From Periconia sp. R9002 (Eukaryota > Ascomycota > Dothideomycetes > Pleosporales > Periconiaceae), in the NCBI GenBank assembly GCA_023627715.1, contig JAMAHW010000070.1, positions 1 to 64,000 of the forward strand: 64,000 nt of DNA, read 5' to 3'. Below, in pieces: positions 55,654 to 64,000 of the stretch (the first letter of the stretch is position 1; each line of letters begins with the position of its first letter). A program made the position numbers and the translations under genes. The notes beneath the pieces were generated by a model. The model was not told where the DNA came from. It saw only the letters and a list, made by a program, of their open reading frames with translations, and made no database searches.

Positions 55654-57510
55654 CTATGGTCTTGACTGCCGCTTCGCCCGTGTTCCACTGTTGGATTTGC
55701 GTTGCTGTTTCTTGACCCGTCCAGTGTCTGCTGAGGTAGCTGTGGTGCGTCGTGTTCGTGTTGACCGTGGTGGTCCTTTGGACTTGTCAGGCACTGTCGT
55801 CCTACGCTCGGGCACAATCGGGTTATTTTGCCTCTGCGCAGCTATGCGCGGGCTTTTCCGGAGTCCCTGAGTTGCAATCGTTTGATTGTCGGATTTGGGG
55901 CGTCGTCGTGTGGTATTGTTGGACGTATCGTCCGACGGCAATTGTACAGTGACCTTTTTGGCGCGGGCACTCGGCGGCCTTTGTTCTTTCTTTCCCTTCT
56001 TTTTCGTCGTCCCAAGAGAAGACGGTCTAGTGGTACGGACAGGCCTTTTGCTGGAAGATTGCTCGCTGCCAGGTGACAATGCTCGACGAGGCCTCAACAT
56101 GCCTGGTTCGCGAGGCTTTACCACTCTTGATGAACGCACACCCCGAAGGACCCGATGTGTCGTATCTTCCGCTAAGCGCTGGCTCTCTTCACTGGCGGGT
56201 GGCTGAGAGGTGCCTTCTGTGCCATTCCTCTCAGCCCTTGGTCTAGCAATCATTTCGCTAGGGCCATCAAGACCGCCAAATAAGCCTCGCCAGGCGCGAG
56301 GGACGCTAGGGGCGGTGGAGGCATCAAGACCACCAAAGAGGCCTGACCTTGAGGCGCCAGGGGCATCAAGGCCAAAGAGGCCTGACCTTGGGGCGCTAGA
56401 GGCACCAAGACCGCCAAAGAGGCCTGACATAGGGGCGCCAGGGGCATCAACCTCCTCGAGGGTGGTAGACAAATCGTTTCTGTCTGCACCATCGTTGGAG
56501 ACGCCAGGCGTTGGCTCCCAGTCCAAAGATCGGAAAGATCTGGGGCTGAGAAGACGGGGTGATTCTTCGGTGGTACTGACTGCGTTCGGTTGCTGTTCAG
56601 ACCTTTGACGTTCCGCCTCATCGTCCTCATCCTCGAGATCCTCGTGCAACCAGGTTGCCCCAGGAATTGCCCCGGGCGAATCGCCCCATTTGGGATTCCA
56701 AATCTTGTCTTCGACCCAGTTTCTCTTAACTTTTTCGTAGACCATTTTGTCGAAATCAATCAGTCCAGCGCCTGGCTTGTATAGAAGCTCGTCGCTTGCC
56801 CACTCGCGTTCCTTAGATAATTGGTAGAGAAATTGCTGACAGGGACGAGACGCTGCAGCGTGGCGCTCATATGAAGCTGCTGTTGGAGAAGCACTCCCCG
56901 ATTCTTCGGCGGTGGTCATTCGTGTTCGTTTATAGAGATGCATCCCCTCGACAAATGTCATGTTAAGATCGGGCCTCTTTGCATTTTCATGGAGCCAGCG
57001 GCCGTAAGGTATGGGTCCTAGGATATTTCTATTTGATAACCGCCAATCTTCATCTGACGGTTGGGCTCCCTTCGGCCAGGCACGTCCCCAAACTTCCTTC
57101 CACAAGCCTTGTTCTACCCAACGGGCCCGCACATTATTCTCGGCATTTGCCAAGTAGTCGGACGTCTCATCAAACGGTAGCGTCCGCCTCCGACCAAATA
57201 TTGCTTCGCCTCGTTGGTAGTAAAGCCGTTTTTCTTCTCTGACAACCTGGCGTTCAAACTGGTCACTCGGCCACGATGGCAACCTCATGATAAGTTCACG
57301 TCGAGCTCGACGCGCCGCCTGATCAGGGCTTTCAGGGCTGGGAAGCTGCGTGATTTCTCCTGAAGATATGTAGGGCGGGGGAGGTTGGTTGTAACGCGCT
57401 CTCTCCATGTTAAGGCGCTCCGGGTTTTGCTCCCACCGTTGAAGTGCCTTCACGACAGGATTGAAATTGATCTCCTGGGGTTCGGGCTTGGCAAGCACGA
57501 CCCACGTCAT
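55654..57510 (-). CDS. hypothetical protein with four GLFG motifs and basic tail, 618 aa
   Basis: Single exon from MTWVVLAKPEPQEI. Residues ~1-310 look folded, with Trp/Arg-rich elements (RLPSWPSDQFERQVVREEKR, ILGPIPYGRWLHENAKRPD, IPGATWLHEDLED); the pattern xPGA/IPxGxWLHE occurs twice, suggesting two related subdomains. Residues ~360-415 contain four GLFG motifs in Gly/Ala/Ser/Pro repeats (SGLFGGLGASS, SGLFGLDAPG, SGLFGGLDAST, RGLFGGLDGPS; DNA 56262-56440). The last ~180 residues are strongly basic with RRRPKS, LRKSPRIAAQRQ and RSTRTRRTTA, as in nuclear or DNA-binding proteins. No known domain is recognised. GLFG is the nucleoporin FG-repeat signature, but four copies are too few to call it a nucleoporin. 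Confidence 0.72.
   Translation of the reverse strand: MTWVVLAKPEPQEINFNPVVKALQRWEQNPERLNMERARYNQPPPPYISSGEITQLPSPESPDQAARRARRELIMRLPSWPSDQFERQVVREEKRLYYQRGEAIFGRRRTLPFDETSDYLANAENNVRARWVEQGLWKEVWGRAWPKGAQPSDEDWRLSNRNILGPIPYGRWLHENAKRPDLNMTFVEGMHLYKRTRMTTAEESGSASPTAASYERHAAASRPCQQFLYQLSKEREWASDELLYKPGAGLIDFDKMVYEKVKRNWVEDKIWNPKWGDSPGAIPGATWLHEDLEDEDDEAERQRSEQQPNAVSTTEESPRLLSPRSFRSLDWEPTPGVSNDGADRNDLSTTLEEVDAPGAPMSGLFGGLGASSAPRSGLFGLDAPGASRSGLFGGLDASTAPSVPRAWRGLFGGLDGPSEMIARPRAERNGTEGTSQPPASEESQRLAEDTTHRVLRGVRSSRVVKPREPGMLRPRRALSPGSEQSSSKRPVRTTRPSSLGTTKKKGKKEQRPPSARAKKVTVQLPSDDTSNNTTRRRPKSDNQTIATQGLRKSPRIAAQRQNNPIVPERRTTVPDKSKGPPRSTRTRRTTATSADTGRVKKQQRKSNSGTRAKRQSRP
56262..56440. repeat. short tandem repeats encoding GLFG motifs
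   Basis: Four copies of a core gccaaagaggcc (first copy gccaaataagcc) spaced by about 42-55 bp, each embedded in gcatcaagac/ggggcgc sequence. In the minus-strand reading they encode Gly-Leu-Phe-Gly. Confidence 0.75.
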
Positions 57511-58143
57511 GACTATGAGGGTAAGAAGGTAGGTGAGAGTATGCAGTGAGAGGAGGTATCTAGATTGAATATCGACGCGGGAAGATGGATGGTAATTTGT
57601 AGAGAGAATATGAGCGGCGGCGCACTTGGCCCTAGCGTCAGGCTAACAACGGAGCCTAGCCTAAACAAGCAACTTCTTCTTGGCGGCTGCCTAAACTTAG
57701 CGCTCTCCCCACAAGATGCACTCGTAGCCAATCGTTCCCCGCAACTCCCCGCAACTGGAAGCGCGCGCTCCGTAACGTCTCATCTGCCTTTTGCCTTCTG
57801 CCTTCTTCCTAAACACTTCACCCAGGCGTCGAGATAGCCTCCATTGACAACACTGAGCTTCGAAGGCCTTTTCTTCCTCAGATACAAGCTGAAACACTAT
57901 TTAGCCGCCGCTCCATGTAGCCGCCGCCGCAGCTAGGCTCCAACCGGACTATGTTGCAGGACACATGTGATGGCTAACTTTTGGGAGGCGAAGTAGTGAC
58001 TTGAAATTTCACCGTTATGCCACTCTCTAGAGCCATTCTCTTCACTTCGTTCAAATCCAGACCACGCTATACCGTAGAAGCACAAAGTATCTTGGGGCAA
58101 AAAGTATCTGAAAGCACAAAGCACCTCGGGGGCACTCAGAATC
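57511..58143. other. divergent promoter region, no gene seen
   Basis: Lies between the starts of the GLFG gene (minus) and the FHA-kinase gene (plus). Contains short direct repeats of gccgccg type near 57905-57935. No gene recognised. Confidence 0.5.
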
Positions 58144-59934
58144 ATGCCCTCTCGGCCCCTTCCAGAGCCTCACCATCATGCTCTCTTTTCCCTCGTACCG
58201 TTAAACGACAAAGCCATCGATGTCCTCAATCATCCGAATAACCGTCGTCTGGTTTCTTTCATCCCAGGTATCATAGATCCCTTCACAGAGGAGGGTGTAG
58301 CACAGGGCCTCAACATTGGCTACCATATCGGATCCCAGTCACGCTATACCCTTGCGACAATTGGACGTGAGGGTAACATCACTGTTGAGGGTTCTCCCTT
58401 AATTTCTCGTATTCAATGTTCTTTCGAGATTCACAAGGACACAAATCAAGTCTTTCTTTACGATCGATCAAGCAATGGGTCGACTCAGACTTTCGGTCCC
58501 CTGGCTCTACCGTTCGAGCTAGAGCGTACGTTGCCCCGGGTACGATGCAGTACCAAGGCACCACGTAGTGTGACGTTTCAAGACCTTCATCACCCAGTAT
58601 ATCACCCCTAGCTGAATTAAGCTGACTTTGTACCTACGCATTCTAGGTCCCAACCGTCGAGTCGTCGTGGCCAAAAAGGTTAATACCCAATTCGGATTTG
58701 GCGGTGTGGGGTGCAACCTTTTCCAATTCAAGATATATTGGCATAAACACGACCTCAATTGTGAAGAGCAGATCAAGAATCGAGATGACCATCCTCTCCA
58801 CACCCGAACTGTCGCCGACGAGGCATCCGAAGAGTTACCCTCCAGGCCAGTCACACGTATACGTACCCCTAACGTTCTAGGATCATCACTGCCCATCAGG
58901 TTCTATAAGAAAGAAGAGCTTGGAAGGGGCGCGTATGGACAAGTCTTCAAAGCTGTGAATATTGATTCCGGCGAACTCTTCGCGGTCAAGGAGGTGAGAT
59001 GGCCCGAGCACGGGTCAGACGACTACATGATGTTGAAACGGGAAGTAGAGACTTTTTCGAACATGTCTCACGTAAGTTGTAGAGCTCCCGGGTCGTTTGA
59101 TTGGGTGTTAGCTGACATGGCCCTCAGCCACATATCGTAAAATTTATAGCAGCGCAAGGTCGTGATGGACCGAATCTCCAACTCTGTACAGCCCTTAAAG
59201 CAGGTAACATCGAAGACCTGATGAAGAAAGGGCTGTTTAATAAGCCACCAAACCTAGTCACGCCTCTTCTCCATCAGATGCTCCAAGCGATTGATTACCT
59301 TGCACACAACGGCATTGTCCACAGGGACGTTAAGCCTGCGAACATCCTCTACGAAACGCTACCAGGCGGCAACTATACCTTCCAGTTGACAGACTTTGGC
59401 CTTTGCAATACCATCGTAGACGCCCGAACTCAAGCTGGATCTCCATTGTTCATGGCGCCCGAACTTTTTACAGGGGGTCAACAAACATCCAAGGTCGATG
59501 TTTGGTCGCTTTATGTGACGTTGGCGTATGTCATGAACCCCCACCAATTCCGAAGAAACCGTCTCGGGTCTCCCGAATTGCGAGTCAAGGCAGTGCAGGG
59601 GGTTGCAGCAAATAACCCTAATTTCATCCCCCTCCAAGCCATGATCATTGTCGACCCGAAGGCCCGAGCATCGGCGGCAGACATGCTCGATAAGCTCTTT
59701 GAAGGGGTAGGGCGTTCAACACCGCGCGGTCGGGTGCAAGGTGGTCCTTCAACGAACAGGAATCTAGAAGTTCCGCGGATAGAGCAAGCCCGGAACTACA
59801 GGATCACGAAAAGGACGGCTCCGAGGCATCGCAGCCAAGCGTCCGCGGGTTCTGTGCCCTTAAGCAGGCGTGGAACTGGCTTGTCCGATGCCAGCGTTGT
59901 TTCTATCCCATTGGCGGGACGGGCTTATTCCTAA
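58144..59934 (+). CDS. FHA-domain Ser/Thr protein kinase, 537 aa, three exons
   Basis: Exons 58144-58525, 58647-59071 and 59128-59934 join in phase (donor GTACGT at 58526). Residues ~60-130 form an FHA domain (YTLATIGREGNITVEG, LISRIQCSFEIH, RSSNGSTQTF), which binds phosphothreonine. The kinase follows at ~240-500: ELGRGAYGQVFKA (P-loop), FAVKEVRW (Lys), NGIVHRDVKPANILYE (HRD catalytic loop), LTDFGLCN (DFG), GSPLFMAPELF (activation segment, APE) and KVDVWSLYVTLAYVM. The tail is basic and Ser-rich. FHA plus kinase is the Rad53/Cds1/Dun1 layout of DNA-damage checkpoint kinases, but fungi also have expanded FHA-kinases of unknown role, and this protein lacks an SQ/TQ cluster at its start, so a checkpoint function is not assumed. 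Confidence 0.87.
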
Positions 59935-60893
59935 CCCGTTTCTCTCGACATGGTTTCCTTTCCTGACTTGTGCCTCCATGATATGTTTGCGATTTTTTTG
60001 TTTTTGCGGGGAAGCGTTCACGGATTAGATTTTGCAATTTAGGTACGGAGTTTTTTGTTATCGAGATACCATTTGTAGCGGGGTGTTCGGATATCGGTCT
60101 TGTATTGTAACTATTTTCGATGTATTTCGATAGCTTTGTTTTTGCGATTCAGGGATGGCGTTTTGAAGGAGCGATATTGCTTTTTTTTGGGGGGGGGGGG
60201 GGGTTTGTTTATTTTGTACTGTTTTTTCCTCTATTTCTTATTGTTTTTTTCTTTTCTTTACTTCCTTTTATTTTTTGCTTTTTGTTTGTTCCTTTTTGCT
60301 TTTACTTTTCATTCTTAGGTAGAATCAAACAACGAAGTTATGTTACCCGCTAGACTGTACGTATACTAAATGCAGATAGTACTAAGAACCCGCATAGTGT
60401 AGCATATTAGAATACCCATCATACACTCGAACTATCCCAGTTATCCATTATGGACTATTGAATTCGTGAGTCTGCTTAATTCTGTGATGTGGGAACTCAT
60501 AAATATAAGACAACAAAGATAAGTCACTATCATATTTTCAGTTTTCTTGGTTAAAGAGGTTCTAATTTACTGACGTAAAAGGTTAGCTATTTGGGTTAAA
60601 TGAAAAGTTGAAGTTTTGTTCTAAGAGAGTTGCATTCTATACGGGGCTATCATCTTCACTTCTAACTTCCTGGGCGAATGGATCGGGCTTCTAGGGCGAG
60701 AAAAGCTGAATGTCAACAGGTTTTATGGAGCAGGCTTGCAGGAGCATTAAGCTACGATACCTAGCTCTGATAGTTCATTGCTTTAAAGGATTCTGGCTTC
60801 TTCACAAGCACATGCGTTGAGTTTTGATACAGTAAAGATGCATCATAAAATGTTCATAAGTCGTTCGTAGCTATTGAACCTGCCATACCACCC
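59935..60893. other. intergenic with homopolymer runs
   Basis: Eight T residues are followed by a run of about 15 G at 60189-60203, then a T-rich stretch to 60330. No gene recognised; the remainder is AT-rich 3' flank shared by the FHA-kinase and the third rhodopsin-like gene. Confidence 0.6.
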
Positions 60894-62032
60894 CTAACAG
60901 ACCTCACTTTGACTACGTTTTACACTCTCCAATCCTGGAAGAACGTGGCCAAAACTACCCTCTGACAATCTCACCGTCTGCGGGGAAGATCCCGAACGCC
61001 GGTCAACGACCGATCCAAAGATCTGCCTAGGCGCCCGTGAGAGTACCCCGCCATAACAAGGCAGTGCACATACTATGACTGTGATGGTAGCTTCTAGGAG
61101 AGTCCAAAGAGCGTTCGAGTTGTGCATCAATGTAAACACGGTACGCACGATATCGCATGCTATCGTGACAAGCACGAGGCTAAAGAGTACCGCTAAGCCC
61201 AGCCTTTTATGGGTAGGTATATGCAGGTGACGCAACATAACGAGGGGAATGGCCATAACTGTATAATGTCAGATCGGAATAGACAGTTACATAGGGTATC
61301 TCTTACGTAGAAGGTCGCCACAGACATTAAGAATACAGTAAAGCAGAGTTGCATTTATTATCAGTTGCGGATCTGCTACCTCGCAATACTCTAAACATCG
61401 TCAGACACATACTGTAATATATCAAGGTAGCCCACTCACCTTTCTTAAAAGCATTCTTAGGCACCCCGCATTGCCAGAAAATCGACAGCAGAATAGCGAG
61501 CAAACTCGCCGCAGTAACAACGCATGACAAAATCCAAACGATGCGAAACCGACTCGAGACCTCGAACAAGTTCCAGTACAAGGCGAGAAAACTGGCCTTC
61601 ACGGCGTACAGTGTGCAGAAAAATAGAGCGCCGTTTGCGGCGTTGACTTTGAGGTAGAAGTCTAGTTGTTGGTTGGAAGGGGGGTGGTTTGCTTTTAAGG
61701 ATAGGTGTGTGGGGATGGCGAGTTGGTAGGTTATCATGGTGCCCTGACGATTGGGGTACAAACGTCAGCGACATGCGGGCAGTAATTTTGAAATGGTACT
61801 TCCCACGCGCTGCTACTTACCAGAAGGAAGATGAAGGCTAAGCCGTTGAAGTGGTCGTCATATCCCAGGCGCTTGTTCTTTTGCCAGTGCAAATAGTAAC
61901 GTCCTATGGTTAGGAGTAAAGAGACACCAGTGAATGTCCATCCTACGGCCTGTCACGAATGTGTCAGTGCGCAGTGCTTTCTTAAGGCAGAATGCTACGC
62001 ACGTTTATTGCTGCGACTGGAACGTCCTGCAT
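60894..62032 (-). CDS. fungal rhodopsin-like 7TM protein, 303 aa, five exons
   Basis: Exons 62032-62003, 61949-61821, 61743-61440, 61390-61307 and 61258-60894 join in phase. Start at the ATG in MQDVPVAAINAVGWTFTG; sequence before it (LQQNSDELRK) could continue the same frame in an unrecognised upstream exon. Helices: WTFTGVSLLLTIGRYYL, FNGLAFIFLLGTMITYQLAI, FFCTLYAVKASFLALYWNLF (the family's Lys-containing helix), IVWILSCVVTAASLLAILLS, then FWQCGVP, LLYCILNVCGDLLLMAIPLV, LGLAVLFSLVLVTIACDIVRTVF and LLEATITVIVCALPCY. The family consists of putative receptors or sensors of unknown ligand; no CFEM domain is attached. It is the third such gene in the window. Confidence 0.83.
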
Positions 62033-62431
62033 TTTACGAAGTTCGTCGCTGTTTTGCTGCAGTGCAGCGCATGAGGAGGACCGGTTCGATCAACTCCACG
62101 TTCGCGTTCGACATTAATGGATTACTTATTGAACAGGATGACGGTAAGACGAAGGTAAGCATACGCGAAAGTCTGAGCGGTGGATGCTCCTTTAACAGAG
62201 TACGTGGGGTGGGTATTAGCCGGTTCATAATTTGCCACATACGACCGGAAAGTCAGGAGGGCAACGGTATGCACAGCGCCCATCTCAACGGCCGTTACGA
62301 TTTGGGGGCCGCTGGGGAGTATCCCGGGTGGGCAGTATCTGCGTGCATATCTGCAGGTCAGCGAACGGACGAATCGCAGACACGACAAGGACCGAAGTGC
62401 AGGGGGCAAAATCGGCAGGTGACAGTTCAGC

Positions 62432-62836
62432 CTAGATAGCAGTCCAAATACGGAATTTCTGGAGTAGATGTAGTAACTTGTTAAGTTCAGGCTCATGTTT
62501 GTATGTGCAGGTAGGCGCATTTAGTATAGAAAGATAGTTTCCTAAAACATCTTTCAACATTCTAAACCTCAAGATTCGATTTTGCAGTTTAGCCCACACA
62601 AACTTGAGCATATTCCGTGAATTATTCACCCATATCCCCTTGTACAGATAAAAAAGCTCGACACATGAAGCAATTATTTGCATTTGAAGTGCCTTAGGTT
62701 GAGCCTTAGCATAATCCATTCCTACTTGCGCGGTTTCAAGAAAGACGAGTGCCGAAAATATCAAAGTGGCGTCAAAGGACGTTATGATTTTTCTCTGGCC
62801 TACCACTATGTCGATTTGGCTGGTTAGCCAATTCAC
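62432..62836 (-). CDS. doubtful hypothetical frame, 134 aa
   Basis: An open minus-strand frame in AT-rich sequence, with NWLTSQIDIVVGQRKI and CVELFYLYKGIWVNNSRN. I recognise no family, no signal peptide and no membrane segment. It may be an exon of an uncharacterised gene or chance. Confidence 0.2.
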   Translation of the reverse strand: MNWLTSQIDIVVGQRKIITSFDATLIFSALVFLETAQVGMDYAKAQPKALQMQIIASCVELFYLYKGIWVNNSRNMLKFVWAKLQNRILRFRMLKDVLGNYLSILNAPTCTYKHEPELNKLLHLLQKFRIWTAI

Positions 62837-63628
62837 AGAATCAGATAATGTGTGTCAGGCTGATATTGATATCGAATGGTGGAAGGTAAGTTACATAAGT
62901 TTCTGTATTGTCATCTAGTACGAAACGCTGACATGTTCATTAGCGATTGCGTGTAGATTCGAGATTATCTCACGATACTAAGTACCGGCGGATTGGCGTT
63001 GGTCACTACCGAACACCTGCTTTTGTTTGTTATTTTGTAATCTTATTCGGTTGAATGTACGAGTTCAATGGCGCTTGTTTGCATCGCAGTCAAGAGTCAG
63101 ATATGTCCGATGGATAGGGCCATTAAAGGTGTATGTGGTCGCCAAGAGCTGCCTTGTCTGTTCGTCCTGGCTGAGCAGGTTACTGTGTTTTCTTTTCTGC
63201 TTGCGTTGATATCAAGAGTAAAATAATATTGCTCTGCGATTAGTCATACTTACATTTCATGAAAGAAACTATTAATTCTATTCATGACCCTGCTACTGAA
63301 GTAGCAGTACTATGGTGCCCTGATATACCTCATTCATTGATCTTAAATTATTGCCAATGTCTTTATGCTAAGCTAGAATATGGGTTCTGACCTACTACGC
63401 TAGTGATGGTATATAAATATAGTCTTGAAGTATGCGTGATATAATGCCTAGGTGATAGGATGGTGCTATTGTTGACTTTCTTCTCTATAAATTCTTTGCC
63501 AGGTTTTATGATAGTTCTGGATAATTTTGATGCCTCAAATAAGCAATGATGGATAACTATGAGCGAGCCAGCATCATGTCCATATGCAACACCTACTCTT
63601 CACTTTTACAGCCATGCCACCTCCATTT
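62837..63628. other. intergenic, no gene seen
   Basis: AT-rich, no frame of note. Includes the 3' flank of the gene that enters from the right edge. Confidence 0.5.
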
Positions 63629-64000
63629 TTAACGATTCATCATGTTCGTTAGCCGACTAATGAACGAATTCATCATCATGTCCATTGCTTGCGACTTGAA
63701 TATTGTTTCAAGATCTTTATTTTCCTTATCCTCAGCGCGTGCCACCGCCGCCTCAATGACCTCTTTCCTGGCCTGTTTCTGTTCCACGGTCCACCCTTTG
63801 TACAGCACGTTCAGATCCAGTGGACCATTATCACGGAACAGTCTGGCCGTGCGCGTATGGTATTTCAACATAGTTCTCAAGCAGAGCTCGCTGCGGGGCC
63901 ACTCAGTCTTTTCGTCCTGCTGGCTCAGATACGCGTTCAGTACGCTGGCCGCGGTGTCCATGAAGCGCGGGTAGCAGCCTGTTTTGGGATACGGGGAGAT
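63629..64000 (-). CDS. C-terminal part of a hypothetical protein, cut by window edge
   Basis: The minus-strand frame is open from the last base of the window (SPYPKTGCYPRFMDTAASVL) to a stop at 63629. It is hydrophilic and helical: LRTMLKYHTRTARLFRDN, KGWTVEQKQARKEVIEAAV, ending FISRLTNMMNR. I do not recognise a family. Codon texture and a plausible helical end suggest a real gene whose start lies beyond 64000. Confidence 0.55.
   Translation of the reverse strand: MSPYPKTGCYPRFMDTAASVLNAYLSQQDEKTEWPRSELCLRTMLKYHTRTARLFRDNGPLDLNVLYKGWTVEQKQARKEVIEAAVARAEDKENKDLETIFKSQAMDMMMNSFISRLTNMMNR

Noticed and set aside
55654..57510. Calling the GLFG protein a nucleoporin
   Set aside because: Only four GLFG motifs, no autoproteolytic or Nup98 C-terminal domain, and a basic tail unlike Nup98 proteins.

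Overview
The window reads as a chromosomal segment of a filamentous ascomycete (Pezizomycotina; Dothideomycetes-like gene content is my impression only). The evidence is short GT-AG introns of about 45-180 nt, families typical of these fungi (HET-domain protein, fungal rhodopsin-like 7TM proteins, OPT transporter, DHCR24-like and D-lactate dehydrogenase flavoproteins), and AT-rich degenerate stretches whose stop codons look like CpA-to-TpA changes, the signature of repeat-induced point mutation (RIP). I rebuilt most multi-exon genes by joining exons at splice sites that keep the reading frame. I saw no tRNA, rRNA or CRISPR array.

Positions 1-26 kb are accessory in character. A RIP-like AT-rich tandem repeat (1-600) is followed by a five-exon lipase-like protein of the kind that forms the N-terminal part of many fungal NLR-type proteins (927-3333), an OPT transporter (4802-7399), a HET protein with a microsatellite-encoded poly-Glu tract (7799-9964), a kinase relic lacking its catalytic core (10784-11577), a large unknown protein (11900-14173), a TPR fragment, and an intact 1065-residue TPR protein ending in a membrane hairpin (15557-18851). 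From 18.9 to 25.3 kb lies a graveyard: a calpain pseudogene with six in-frame stops, a relic of another fungal module, the 5' part of a Tad-like LINE, and short dispersed repeats.

From 25.7 to 42 kb genes are mostly intact: a secreted endonuclease/exonuclease/phosphatase-fold protein, a rhodopsin-like 7TM protein, an 1133-residue coiled-coil protein, two divergent DHCR24-like flavoprotein paralogues sharing a 498-bp promoter, and a 783-residue protein joining a heptad-repeat coiled coil, a PD-(D/E)XK-like nuclease module and an atypical kinase.

From 43 to 64 kb come a multi-TM protein with a Cys-rich N-terminus; a compact set of FAD amine-oxidase-like protein, membrane-tethered methyltransferase and small polytopic membrane protein that could act on one lipid-like substrate; a second rhodopsin-like protein; D-lactate dehydrogenase; a lectin-like single-pass protein with a Ser/Thr-rich stalk; a basic protein with four GLFG motifs; an FHA-kinase; a third rhodopsin-like protein; and a gene cut by the right edge.

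The strongest candidates for something new are the nuclease-kinase fusion (39872-42223), the three-gene putative lipid cluster (44787-48941), and the enrichment of allorecognition-type parts, intact and broken, in the first 19 kb.
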